Below, piece by piece: positions 17,261 to 25,665 of a stretch of DNA of 64,000 nucleotides. Source of the stretch: Psychrobacter sp. FME6 (GTDB taxonomy: Bacteria; Pseudomonadota; Gammaproteobacteria; Pseudomonadales; Moraxellaceae); contig NZ_RRYW01000003.1 in the NCBI RefSeq assembly GCF_014861365.1, positions 24,678 to 88,677 of the forward strand. Reading direction: 5' to 3'. Position 1 is the first letter of the stretch. Each line of letters starts with the position of its first letter. The translations under genes were made by a program, and so were the position numbers. The notes below the pieces were generated by a model. It was not told where the DNA came from. It saw nothing but the letters and a program-made list of their open reading frames with translations, and made no database searches.

Positions 17261-18229
17261 ATGTCCGCTACAGACCTGTTAAACGCCAATTTCATCACTC
17301 AAGTCACCGCCCTCGCTGATTGCGTCGGTCAAACGCCGCTGGTCAAGTTACAGCGCCTGCCTGAACAAGAGCAACTGCCTAATGGTACCGCATTACTGGC
17401 CAAGCTTGAAGGCAATAATCCAGCAGGTTCTGTCAAGGACCGTCCAGCGTTTAATATGATTTATCAAGCAGAACAGCGCGGTGATATCAAGCCTGGTGAC
17501 ATGTTGATTGAGGCTACTAGCGGCAATACTGGCATTGCTTTGGCGATGGTCGCGGCGATGAGTGGTTATCCAATAACGCTACTGATGCCAACTAACTCAA
17601 CCCAAGAGCGCAAAGATGCCATGATTGCCTATGGCGCGACGTTAATTGAGGTGGATGAAGGCATGGAAGCCGCCCGCGATTTGGCGCTGCAAATGCAGAC
17701 CGATGGCAAAGGCATTGTCTTAGACCAATTTAACAATCTTGACAATAGCCAAGCGCATTACCTCACCACAGGGCCTGAGCTATGGGCACAAACTGAGGGC
17801 AAAATCACTCATTTTATTAGCTCAATGGGTACCACTGGCACTATTACCGGCGTGTCACGATACCTTAAAGAACAAAACCCTGATATCAAAGTTATCGGCT
17901 TGCAACCTGATGAAGAAGCGTCTATTGCCGGTATCCGCCGCTGGCCTGCTGCTTATATGCCAGGTATTTATGATGCGGATTTGGTCGACGAAGTCATGGA
18001 TGTTGACCAGCATATCGCCGAAGTTTATATGCGCAAACTGGCACAAACGGAGGGCATATTCGCTGGTGTCTCTTCAGGCGCAGCAGCATGGGCAGCGGTG
18101 CAAGTGGCTAAAGAAAACCCTGATGCCGTCATCGCCTTTATTGTCTGTGATCGCGGTGATCGTTATTTATCGACCGGTTTGTACAATGTCGATGACAGCA
18201 TAGAAAACGCAGACAATAAAGCACTGTAA
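17261..18229 (+). CDS. cysM: Cysteine synthase B (O-acetylserine sulfhydrylase)
   Basis: 322 residues of the PLP-dependent beta family. The PLP lysine is K59 in NNPAGSVKDRP, the substrate loop is EATSGNTGIALAM, and the phosphate-binding glycine loop is SSMGTTGTITG. The residues EASIAGIRRWP are typical of CysM rather than CysK. It makes L-cysteine from O-acetylserine (or the phospho/thiosulfate variants) in the cytoplasm. AAGGATACC precedes the ATG. The exonuclease gene follows after 39 bp and rlmD after that, the same neighbourhood order expected for a cotranscribed run. Confidence 0.92.
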   Translation: MSATDLLNANFITQVTALADCVGQTPLVKLQRLPEQEQLPNGTALLAKLEGNNPAGSVKDRPAFNMIYQAEQRGDIKPGDMLIEATSGNTGIALAMVAAMSGYPITLLMPTNSTQERKDAMIAYGATLIEVDEGMEAARDLALQMQTDGKGIVLDQFNNLDNSQAHYLTTGPELWAQTEGKITHFISSMGTTGTITGVSRYLKEQNPDIKVIGLQPDEEASIAGIRRWPAAYMPGIYDADLVDEVMDVDQHIAEVYMRKLAQTEGIFAGVSSGAAAWAAVQVAKENPDAVIAFIVCDRGDRYLSTGLYNVDDSIENADNKAL

Positions 18230-18268
18230 CCTCAAAAGCAGCAAGCTTATAAATACTCAGGATTAACT

Positions 18269-19105
18269 ATGTCACAAGCCTTACCATCCGACCCTATATT
18301 GGTATTTGATATTGAGACCGTTGCCGATACAGATGCGGCACGTCGTATTTACCCGCAATTGGCTAAGCTTAATGATGCCGATACACTAAGCGCGTTGACG
18401 GCGCTACGCATACAGGAAGCGGGACACGACTTTATGCGTTTGCCGCTACAGCGTATCGTTTGTATTTCAGCCTTATATATAAAAGATGGCAAGCTTTCAT
18501 TGTTTTCGTTGACCGCTGATAAGTTTAGCGAAAAAGACATTCTTGCTAAGTTCTTTCGGGCATTTAGTGACCTAGAAAAACTGCCACAGCTCATCAGTTG
18601 GAATGGCTCAGGCTTTGATATTCCTGTGCTGATATATCGTGCGATGCAATATGACCTGTCAGCGCCTTGGCTGTTCGAAGAAGGCGCGCGTATCAAAAAT
18701 ATGCGCTTTGATAACTACGTCAATCGCTTCCACACCCGTCACCTTGATTTGATGGACAGATTTAGCCAATACGGAGCCAGCCGCCGCGAAGCCATGGATG
18801 TGGTTGCCAGCTTATACGGTCTACCAGGCAAAACAGATGTCGACGGCAGCATGGTTGGTGATCTGTTTCATAATGGTGACTGGCAAACGCTGTCTATCTA
18901 TTGTGAGTCTGACGTCATGAATACTTGGCTGATATATTTGCGTTGGTTGCGTTTAACTGGGCAGCTATCCTCAAAAGATTTTGATGCTTGGCAACAGCAA
19001 AGCTATGATTACTTAGCAAAATACACCCAAGCGGATGGCAGTGCTCGTCATCAGGCGTTTATTGCTGATTGGTCATCTGCACCCAACTCACAATCAGCAG
19101 GGTAG
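18269..19105 (+). CDS. Predicted DEDDy 3'-5' exonuclease (PolB exonuclease-like)
   Basis: 278 residues with the ribonuclease-H-like exonuclease pattern. D14 and E16 lie in VFDIETVAD, D117 in WNGSGFDIPVL, and Y211 to D215 in IYCESDV, which gives the DEDDy set. This corresponds to the stand-alone family resembling the exonuclease domain of DNA polymerase B. It would remove 3' nucleotides from DNA or RNA, with two metal ions. There is no polymerase domain. It lies between cysM and rlmD on the same strand, 39 bp and 61 bp away. The exact substrate is unknown. Confidence 0.82.
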   Translation: MSQALPSDPILVFDIETVADTDAARRIYPQLAKLNDADTLSALTALRIQEAGHDFMRLPLQRIVCISALYIKDGKLSLFSLTADKFSEKDILAKFFRAFSDLEKLPQLISWNGSGFDIPVLIYRAMQYDLSAPWLFEEGARIKNMRFDNYVNRFHTRHLDLMDRFSQYGASRREAMDVVASLYGLPGKTDVDGSMVGDLFHNGDWQTLSIYCESDVMNTWLIYLRWLRLTGQLSSKDFDAWQQQSYDYLAKYTQADGSARHQAFIADWSSAPNSQSAG

Positions 19106-19166
19106 TGAACGTTTTGTTCCATCCTTGTTTTTTAGTATTTATCATTTAATTTATTAAGGCAGGTTT

Positions 19167-20708
19167 ATGCAACCCACCGATTCAAAAACGTCTACAGCGT
19201 CTGATGCTACACCGCAAGTAAGCGATACCCAAACCATCACTGTTCCGCCTAATAAGAAAAAGTCTAAACCCTCATCAAAGACGCGTCGTCGTCTAAAAGA
19301 CGCTGAGCCACTACCCTTTGCTATCGATGGCCTATCGCATGATGGTCGCGGCGTTGCGGTATACGGTAATGGTTTTGGTGTGGACGATGGTCACATCGAG
19401 GACAAACATGGCAAAAAAATCTTTGTCAGCTTTGCACTACCTGGTGAAAGCGCCCTAGTTAAAATTACCAATAGTCGTAGCAGCTTTGAAGAAGGCGATG
19501 CCATTAGCATCACTGCCAATCCAAATCCTGAGCGTGCCGTACCGCCCTGCCCGCACTTCGGTGTTTGCGGTGGCTGCAATCTACAGCATTGGCAGCCAGA
19601 TGGCCAAATCAACTTTAAGCAATCTGTGTTGGCTGAAATGCTTATGCACCAAGCCAATGTGGCGCCTGATAACTGGTTAGCACCCGTGGTTGGCGATCGT
19701 CTTGGTTATCGTACCAAAGCTCGATTGGGTGTGCGTTATGTCACCAAAAAAGAAACCGCTTTGGTTGGATTTCGCGAGCGCTCAAGTAACTTTTTGGCAG
19801 AGCTCAATGAATGCCATATCTTGGACCCACGCATTGGCTTTGAGATTGAGAATTTAAAAGCGCTTATTAGCACGCTAGAAAGTCGTAACAAGATTGCCCA
19901 GCTTGAATTGGCCATGGGTGAAGAGATGCCAGAGCTACCCGATGGCAATCAGCCCGTGGCGCTTATCGTGCGAAACCTCGAGCCATTATCAGATGCTGAT
20001 ATTGATAAGCTAAAGACGTTTTTTGCGGCGCGTAACTGGCAGTTGTATTTGCAGTCTAAAGGTGCTGATACTATCCAGCGGATTGCTTTGACCGATGCTG
20101 ATGATATGAGTCAGCAGTTTGGACGCCTGTATTATCAACTGCCAGAGTACGATTTGACATTTGAATTTATTCCTACCGATTTCACCCAGGTTAATCTGTC
20201 TGTGAATCGTCAAATGACCAAGCTTGCTTGTGATTTGTTGGATTTAAAAGCAGGTGAGCGAGTGCTGGATTTATTCAGTGGTTTGGGTAACTTTAGCTTA
20301 CCGCTAGCGCGACTGGTTGGCGAAACAGGTTCGGTGGTTGGTGTTGAAGGCAGTGAAGCAATGACCGCACGCGCCGCAGACAATGCCCGCCGTAACGGTA
20401 TTCATAACACCGAATTTTATAGCCAAGATTTGACCCACGACTGTACCGATGAACCTTGGGCCAACCAAGGCTTTGATGCATTATTAATCGATCCACCACG
20501 CTCTGGCGCATGGGAAATCATGCAGTATTTACCCAAATTCAACGCTGAGCGTATCGTTTACGTCTCTTGCAATCCAGCAACCCTCGCTCGTGATACCAAA
20601 GCATTATTAGAACAAGGCTATCGTTTGACGGATGCGGGCGTGATGGACATGTTCTGTCATACCGGTCATGTCGAATCAATCGCGCGCTTTGAAAAAATCG
20701 CCGTTTGA
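19167..20708 (+). CDS. rlmD: 23S rRNA (uracil(1939)-C5)-methyltransferase
   Basis: 513 residues. A basic N-terminal extension rich in Ser, Thr and Lys precedes a TRAM-like domain ([18 protein letters not shown]). The iron-sulfur cysteines are C128, C134 and C137 in [10 protein letters not shown], with a later Cys in LNECHIL. The SAM-binding motif is [15 protein letters not shown], and the catalytic C468 is in [10 protein letters not shown]. This is RlmD (formerly RumA), which makes m5U1939 in 23S rRNA using SAM. It ends the cysM-exonuclease-rlmD run; relA follows after 456 bp with its own promoter region, a common neighbour in gammaproteobacteria. Confidence 0.93.
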   Translation: MQPTDSKTSTASDATPQVSDTQTITVPPNKKKSKPSSKTRRRLKDAEPLPFAIDGLSHDGRGVAVYGNGFGVDDGHIEDKHGKKIFVSFALPGESALVKITNSRSSFEEGDAISITANPNPERAVPPCPHFGVCGGCNLQHWQPDGQINFKQSVLAEMLMHQANVAPDNWLAPVVGDRLGYRTKARLGVRYVTKKETALVGFRERSSNFLAELNECHILDPRIGFEIENLKALISTLESRNKIAQLELAMGEEMPELPDGNQPVALIVRNLEPLSDADIDKLKTFFAARNWQLYLQSKGADTIQRIALTDADDMSQQFGRLYYQLPEYDLTFEFIPTDFTQVNLSVNRQMTKLACDLLDLKAGERVLDLFSGLGNFSLPLARLVGETGSVVGVEGSEAMTARAADNARRNGIHNTEFYSQDLTHDCTDEPWANQGFDALLIDPPRSGAWEIMQYLPKFNAERIVYVSCNPATLARDTKALLEQGYRLTDAGVMDMFCHTGHVESIARFEKIAV

Positions 20709-20765
20709 TTCTTTACTTTCTCTCAAATTAACGGTTCAGAGTATTAAATAACCGTATTAAAAGCC

Positions 20766-20796
20766 GCTGACACTCAACCAAAACTTGAGTGTCAGC
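20766..20796 (+). terminator. Strong hairpin after rlmD, no U tract
   Basis: GCTGACACTCAA and TTGAGTGTCAGC are perfectly complementary around a 7-nt loop, 58 bp after the rlmD stop. No T run follows, so it may stabilise the 3' end rather than terminate on its own. Confidence 0.5.
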
Positions 20797-20974
20797 AGTA
20801 GCAATCAATGACGGCTATTTATTCTGATTAACTGTAGACATTACATAGCCTCGCTTGATTTGTTACTGCAACATGAGATAATAATATAAAATTTTACTAT
20901 CTCTTTTTATTGTTTTTCATTAAGGAAATAGTGAGTATTTACACCCATAGCTTTATATATTTTACGCACGTTTT

Positions 20975-21007
20975 ATAACTGCTAGAAATGGACTTTTTAG
21001 CAGTTAT
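20975..21007. repeat. 10-bp inverted repeat upstream of relA
   Basis: ATAACTGCTA at 20975-20984 is exactly inverted as TAGCAGTTAT at 20998-21007, with a 13-nt loop. It could be a regulatory dyad or an RNA hairpin. Confidence 0.6.
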
Positions 21008-21031
21008 ACTGTTTTATCGCTGGCACTTTAT

Positions 21032-21071
21032 AGATCTTAAAAACAGATCTTAAAAACAGGTCTTAAAAAAC
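21032..21071 (+). repeat. Three-unit 13-bp tandem repeat upstream of relA
   Basis: AGATCTTAAAAAC occurs twice exactly (21032-21044, 21045-21057), then as AGGTCTTAAAAAAC (21058-21071). It ends 93 bp before the relA start. Confidence 0.8.
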
Positions 21072-21164
21072 ATCAGTCTTGAACTATTTATGAATCTTGA
21101 ATCATAAGTGTCCACATAATAGATAAAGTTATAATCAATTTAGAATGGCTAAGAGGAGTCGGCT

Positions 21165-23717
21165 ATGGTAAAAATTCGTGAAGGATTACCGCTGGTAGAT
21201 GGACAGACCACGCAAGCCGACAGTGCCACACTAGCGGCGCAGCTGGTCGCCAGTCAACGTTCCCATCAGTCTGCCAATAGCTATGCCCAAATTCCACTGG
21301 ATATCAAACATCAATTGGCGACTCATAAGCTACACACTACTTTTGATCGCTCGGCGCACTATGCTTACCATAGTCATGACCCAAACCTTGAAAACGAATA
21401 TCTAGACAATAAAATCCTCGATGAATCACCCATACTCTCGGAAAAAGAGTTTGAAGCGATTGATTTGGACCAGATAAACATTGATGTCCCTACTTGGTTA
21501 GATAACGTCGCCAAGCGGATTGGGCAAGAGTCTGTACCTAACCTGAGCGCTGCCTGTGAATTTATTCGCAGCCATATGAATACTAGCGAATCGGAGCGCT
21601 CAGGCGCTTACGTGACTGGTATTGGTATGACCGATATCTTAACTTACCTTTATCAAGATGAAGACGCGCTTGTCGCTGCCATGCTCTATCGTAGTGCGCG
21701 CAAATCAATCATAAGTCTGGCTGATATCGAAAAAAAATTCGGCACCGATATATCGACCCTAGTCAAAGATACCTTGGCAATGGGTAAGCTGTCTGAAATT
21801 ATTGAGAGTAACAAACGCTTAGAAGATCATTTCGTCAATAACCAGCGTGACCAACTGTCCAATATCTATAGCATGCTCATTTCTGTCACTAACGATGTGC
21901 GCGTCGTGCTTATTAAGCTGGCTGAGCGTACCTTTGCCATGCGCGAATTAACCTTTTCTAACGAGGAGCGACAAAATCGCGTGGCACGTGAGGTCATGAC
22001 CATTTATGCCCCATTAGCGCATCGATTGGGTATCGCCCAACTAAAATGGGAGCTTGAAGACTTAGCCTTTCGCTACCTTGCGCCTGAACGCTATAAAGAA
22101 ATTGCTAAGCTACTATCGGAAAAACGCAGTGAACGCGAGTCCTATATTCAGCGCGTACAAGACAAACTTAACGACGCCTTGGCAGAAGCCGATATTGAAG
22201 GTGAAGTCTCAGGACGCGTTAAACATATTTATTCTATTTATCGAAAAATGAAGCAAAAAGGCTTGTCCTTTGATCAGCTTTACGACATTCGTGCTTTACG
22301 GGTTTTGGTCAATAATCCTTCGGATTGCTATCATGTTTTGGGCTTGGTACACGGTCTATGGCGTTATATTCCTGAGCAGTTCGATGATTATATTACCAAC
22401 CCAAAATCTAACGGCTATCGCTCGCTGCATACCGCGGTCATTGCTGAAAACAAATCGCTTGAGGTGCAAATTCGCACTCAAGAAATGCATTTTGAGGCTG
22501 AGCTTGGCATGTGCGCCCATGTCAATTACAAAGAAGGCCTAAAAAATAAGAGAGACAACTACCTAAACCAAAGAATCAGCTCATTACGTCAGCTATTGTC
22601 TATCAATAACGAAACACGCAATCAACCGCGCTCAACATTATTAACTGGTGAAGAGCTAGAAGAATTAGAGTTTGATGAAGAAGACCAAGTGGTTGATTTC
22701 GATGAGCTCGAGCGCATTTATATTTTTAGCCGTGATGGCGATATTACTGAGCTACCAAAGGGCGCGACTGTTCTTGATTTTGCCTATTATGTCCATACCC
22801 AAGTTGGTAACCGCGCGCAAGCTGCTCGGGTCAATCAACGCTATGTACCGTTGACCTACCAGCTCAAAACGGGTGAGCAAGTCGAAATTATCACTAAGGC
22901 ATCACGTGAGCCCAACCGCGATTGGCTGGTTGCATCACTGGGTTATATTCACACCAACCGCGCACGCTCAAAACTGCGTCAATGGTTTAATAAACAAGAC
23001 CGCGACAAGAACATTGAAATAGGTCGACAGATGCTCAGCAAAGAGCTTGAGCGTTTATCAGTGCACCCCAATAGCATCGATTTAAATGACTATACGCAGC
23101 ATTTTAATGTCAATAATACCGATGATATTGTTGTGGGCTTGGTCACGGGCGATATTGGTCTTAACCAGCTTACCAGCCATATTTCTCGGCAACTGCATTT
23201 AGAACCTGAGAAAACTGAAGAAGATTTTACTCCTAGTATTAACACCAGGGATTCTGGAAAGCTTGACGCCTACAAAATCCATATCGATGGCTTGGATAAT
23301 ATCGAGATTGGTTTAGCAGGCTGCTGCCATCCTGTACACGGTGAGCCAATTTCTGGCTATATCACTTTATCACGTGGCGTTAGCGTACATAATCGCGGCT
23401 GCCCAGAATATTTGCGTTTAATTGAACGTGATCCTGAACGCGAAATTGATGCTGCTTGGAAAGTTAAATCAGGTCGCTATCAACCGGTTGACATCCATGT
23501 AGAGGCATACGACAGACGCGGGCTACTGCGCGACTTGACCCAAATTATTGATAACGAAAACGTCAATATTCGTCAAGTTGAAACGCTGAGTAACGATGAT
23601 AATATTGCCTTTTTAAAGTTTCATATTGAAGTTTCAGGGCTGGCACATTTATCCAAGCTATTGGCTAAACTCGAACAGCAGCATGGCATCTTACATGCTC
23701 GCCGTGCTGTCGCTTGA
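21165..23717 (+). CDS. relA: (p)ppGpp synthetase RelA
   Basis: 850 residues with the RelA/SpoT layout. The N-terminal HD-like domain is degenerate: the SpoT HD catalytic residues are replaced around MLYRSARKSI, as in RelA. The synthetase (about residues 365-460) has YDIRALRVLV, FDDYITNPKSNGYRSLHT and EVQIRTQEMH. TGS begins near 517 (IYIFSRDGDITELPKGAT). The zinc-finger region has GCCHPV near 719, and an ACT domain is at the C-terminus. It makes (p)ppGpp on ribosomes during amino acid starvation. The length is about 100 residues above E. coli RelA (744), mostly at the N-terminus. mutM follows after 64 bp. Confidence 0.93.
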   Translation: MVKIREGLPLVDGQTTQADSATLAAQLVASQRSHQSANSYAQIPLDIKHQLATHKLHTTFDRSAHYAYHSHDPNLENEYLDNKILDESPILSEKEFEAIDLDQINIDVPTWLDNVAKRIGQESVPNLSAACEFIRSHMNTSESERSGAYVTGIGMTDILTYLYQDEDALVAAMLYRSARKSIISLADIEKKFGTDISTLVKDTLAMGKLSEIIESNKRLEDHFVNNQRDQLSNIYSMLISVTNDVRVVLIKLAERTFAMRELTFSNEERQNRVAREVMTIYAPLAHRLGIAQLKWELEDLAFRYLAPERYKEIAKLLSEKRSERESYIQRVQDKLNDALAEADIEGEVSGRVKHIYSIYRKMKQKGLSFDQLYDIRALRVLVNNPSDCYHVLGLVHGLWRYIPEQFDDYITNPKSNGYRSLHTAVIAENKSLEVQIRTQEMHFEAELGMCAHVNYKEGLKNKRDNYLNQRISSLRQLLSINNETRNQPRSTLLTGEELEELEFDEEDQVVDFDELERIYIFSRDGDITELPKGATVLDFAYYVHTQVGNRAQAARVNQRYVPLTYQLKTGEQVEIITKASREPNRDWLVASLGYIHTNRARSKLRQWFNKQDRDKNIEIGRQMLSKELERLSVHPNSIDLNDYTQHFNVNNTDDIVVGLVTGDIGLNQLTSHISRQLHLEPEKTEEDFTPSINTRDSGKLDAYKIHIDGLDNIEIGLAGCCHPVHGEPISGYITLSRGVSVHNRGCPEYLRLIERDPEREIDAAWKVKSGRYQPVDIHVEAYDRRGLLRDLTQIIDNENVNIRQVETLSNDDNIAFLKFHIEVSGLAHLSKLLAKLEQQHGILHARRAVA

Positions 23718-23781
23718 TTAAAATAATTCGCATTTTTCAAAAACGCCTTTCATTCATAATAGAGTTTTCATAAAAAACACC

Positions 23782-24741
23782 ATGCCTGAATTACCTGAAG
23801 TAGAAACAACCAAGACCAGCCTTGAGCCATTATTAGGCCAACAAGTGGCCAATGTAAAAGTATTCCAACCCAAATTACGTTGGTCGATGCCAGATGATTT
23901 AAATAGTCTCGTTGGTTACACTTTAGAGAGTGTCAAGCGGCGAGCAAAGTACTTAATACTTAATTTTTTACCAGCAATGGGCGGTAATACCGACTCTTCT
24001 AAGCATTTACAGCCAAAACAACTCTTGGTTCATTTAGGTATGTCAGGGAGCTTACAACAGCACAATTACAGTACTGATAAACGCAAACATGATCATTTGG
24101 TTATGAGCTTCACTGATGCTGATAATACGAAGACCCAGCTACATTATTATGATCCTAGGCGCTTTGGATCAGTCTTATGGCTTGAAGAATACGGTGATAA
24201 ACTATTGGGTCATTTAGGACCTGAGCCGTTATCAAAGGAGTTTACTGCTGATTACTTATATCATTTAATCCAGCGTAGCAATAACTCCAATCAAACGCCT
24301 GATGACCCTTTAGCCAATAAAGCCAGCACCCGAAAAGCTACCGTCAATAAAACCACTACCAATAAGCAGCCTATCAAACGTGCCATAAAGTCTGTGATTA
24401 TGGAACAGCAAGTGGTGGTCGGCGTCGGCAATATTTACGCGACTGAAAGCTTATATCTTTCAGGCATTCACCCCGCCACTCCAGCCAATGACGTCTCATA
24501 TGAGAAAATAGTCATACTGGTCGCTCATATCAAAACTATTTTACAAAAGGCGATAAAACTTGGTGGTTCGACGCTACGTGACTTCACAGTGGCCAGTGGT
24601 CAAACAGGCTATTTTCAACAGACGTTGAACGTGTATGGTAGACAAGGAGAAGCTTGTCCACATTGTGATACGGTACTCGATAATATCAAGCTTACTGGAA
24701 GAGCCAGTGTTTATTGCCCTAGTTGTCAGCCAATAATCTAA
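23782..24741 (+). CDS. mutM: Formamidopyrimidine-DNA glycosylase
   Basis: 319 residues starting MPELPEVETT: P2 is the catalytic N-terminal proline and E3 the helper acid. K56 in RRAKYLIL matches the conserved Lys. H2TH residues include QQVVVGVGNIYATESL, and a C-terminal zinc finger begins at C293 (CPHCD...CPSCQ). The enzyme removes 8-oxoguanine and Fapy lesions and nicks the strand. It is about 50 residues longer than usual (about 270). The excess is an Asn/Thr/Lys-rich insert near residues 165-198, in the linker before the H2TH region. The start codon is fixed because P2 must be exposed. Confidence 0.93.
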   Translation: MPELPEVETTKTSLEPLLGQQVANVKVFQPKLRWSMPDDLNSLVGYTLESVKRRAKYLILNFLPAMGGNTDSSKHLQPKQLLVHLGMSGSLQQHNYSTDKRKHDHLVMSFTDADNTKTQLHYYDPRRFGSVLWLEEYGDKLLGHLGPEPLSKEFTADYLYHLIQRSNNSNQTPDDPLANKASTRKATVNKTTTNKQPIKRAIKSVIMEQQVVVGVGNIYATESLYLSGIHPATPANDVSYEKIVILVAHIKTILQKAIKLGGSTLRDFTVASGQTGYFQQTLNVYGRQGEACPHCDTVLDNIKLTGRASVYCPSCQPII

Positions 24742-25070
24742 AAACCTTTTTATTTTAGACAATTGCTAGTTACTTTACCTTAGACGCCCTATTCTGGGCG
24801 TTCAGCCTCCTGACATACCAGAAAAACAATTGTTCCTAAATATCTTGCATTTTTGTGCTTCAATACACATATTGCACGCATTTTTATTGCTTATTAACGC
24901 ACATCTTGCTTTAATGGTGCTAGCACTTACATAAATAGTGCATACTGTTTATGTATCTGTAATATTCGCCCTACCTATCGTTGCCGCATTGCTTATATAG
25001 AGAAATTATCTCTATGTTGGAGATAGCAACAGCCAGTAATCATACCAATTATGAATTTTAGGATACCGTT
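24742..25070. other. Intergenic region after mutM
   Basis: 329 bp. A short hairpin (ACGCCC/GGGCGT near 24783-24801) follows mutM without a T run. TAGAGA/TCTCTA dyad lies near 24998-25014. The part near 25000-25070 should hold the promoter of the secreted-protein gene. No gene is seen. Confidence 0.4.
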
Positions 25071-25523
25071 ATGACTGTTAAAGCCAAGAACCAACGTACA
25101 GTTAAGCAAAGCACAGTTAAACAAAGTGTTTTTACTGTTGCCGTAAGCTTAGGTTTGATGGCTGCTAGCATGCAGCCTGCCTTGGCAGCGATAGAGATTG
25201 ATGAAGCTTTTGGACCTTCTTACGACACGATGGTGGTTGATACCGTGGTTGGTAAGCCTTTACAACTGGTCAGCGCCGTTGCGGGTACTGCAGCTTATAT
25301 CGTTAGTTTGCCCTTTTCACTGATCGGTGGTAATGCAGATCAAGCTCAGCAAAAGCTGTTCGTTGAACCTTGGGACGCAATGGGCCGCTGCTTAGGTTGT
25401 ACCGTTGCTGAAGATAACTATTATAAATCTCAAGTTGTTGATAATAATGTAGTGCGCATTGTCGTCGACCAACCCTCGGAGATTTTGATCAATACCAACG
25501 ACTATGTGGTCGTCACACCTTAA
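25071..25523 (+). CDS. Small secreted protein of unknown function
   Basis: 150 residues. A basic start (about residues 1-18) and a hydrophobic stretch ending ALAAIE form a signal peptide with likely cleavage after ALA. A second hydrophobic stretch (about residues 67-84, AVAGTAAYIVSLPFSLIGG) could be a membrane segment or buried helix. A CLGC pair sits near residue 104. I recognise no enzyme motif. It has its own upstream region and a bidirectional terminator shared with the convergent typA gene, so it appears monocistronic. AGGATACC precedes the ATG. It is probably periplasmic or envelope-associated. Confidence 0.7.
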   Translation: MTVKAKNQRTVKQSTVKQSVFTVAVSLGLMAASMQPALAAIEIDEAFGPSYDTMVVDTVVGKPLQLVSAVAGTAAYIVSLPFSLIGGNADQAQQKLFVEPWDAMGRCLGCTVAEDNYYKSQVVDNNVVRIVVDQPSEILINTNDYVVVTP

Positions 25524-25606
25524 ACGTTACTCACTCCATAGGTGTGATATTTAGAAAAATTAAGTAACATACATCTATTAAAGACAAAAACTTATCAATC
25601 GACAAT

Positions 25607-25639
25607 AAAAAAGGCTAACTTTGCGTTAGCCTTTTTTAT
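25607..25639. terminator. Bidirectional terminator between the secreted-protein gene and typA
   Basis: AAAAAAGGCTAAC and GTTAGCCTTTTTT form a perfect stem with a five-base loop, between convergent genes. Confidence 0.93.
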
Positions 25640-25665
25640 TGCTTTAATTTGGTTAAACCAAACTA

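Larger units (their letters stand above)
20709..21164. other. relA upstream region with hairpins and a tandem repeat
   Basis: 456 bp with no gene. It holds a 12-bp-stem hairpin (20766-20796), a 10-bp inverted repeat (20975-21007) and three 13-14 bp tandem units (21032-21071). It should contain the relA promoter; the ribosome site is AAGAGGAG about 8 bp before the ATG. Confidence 0.6.

Noticed and set aside
21165..23717. RelA as a bifunctional SpoT
   Set aside because: The HD hydrolase residues are replaced around MLYRSARKSI, so only synthetase activity is expected.
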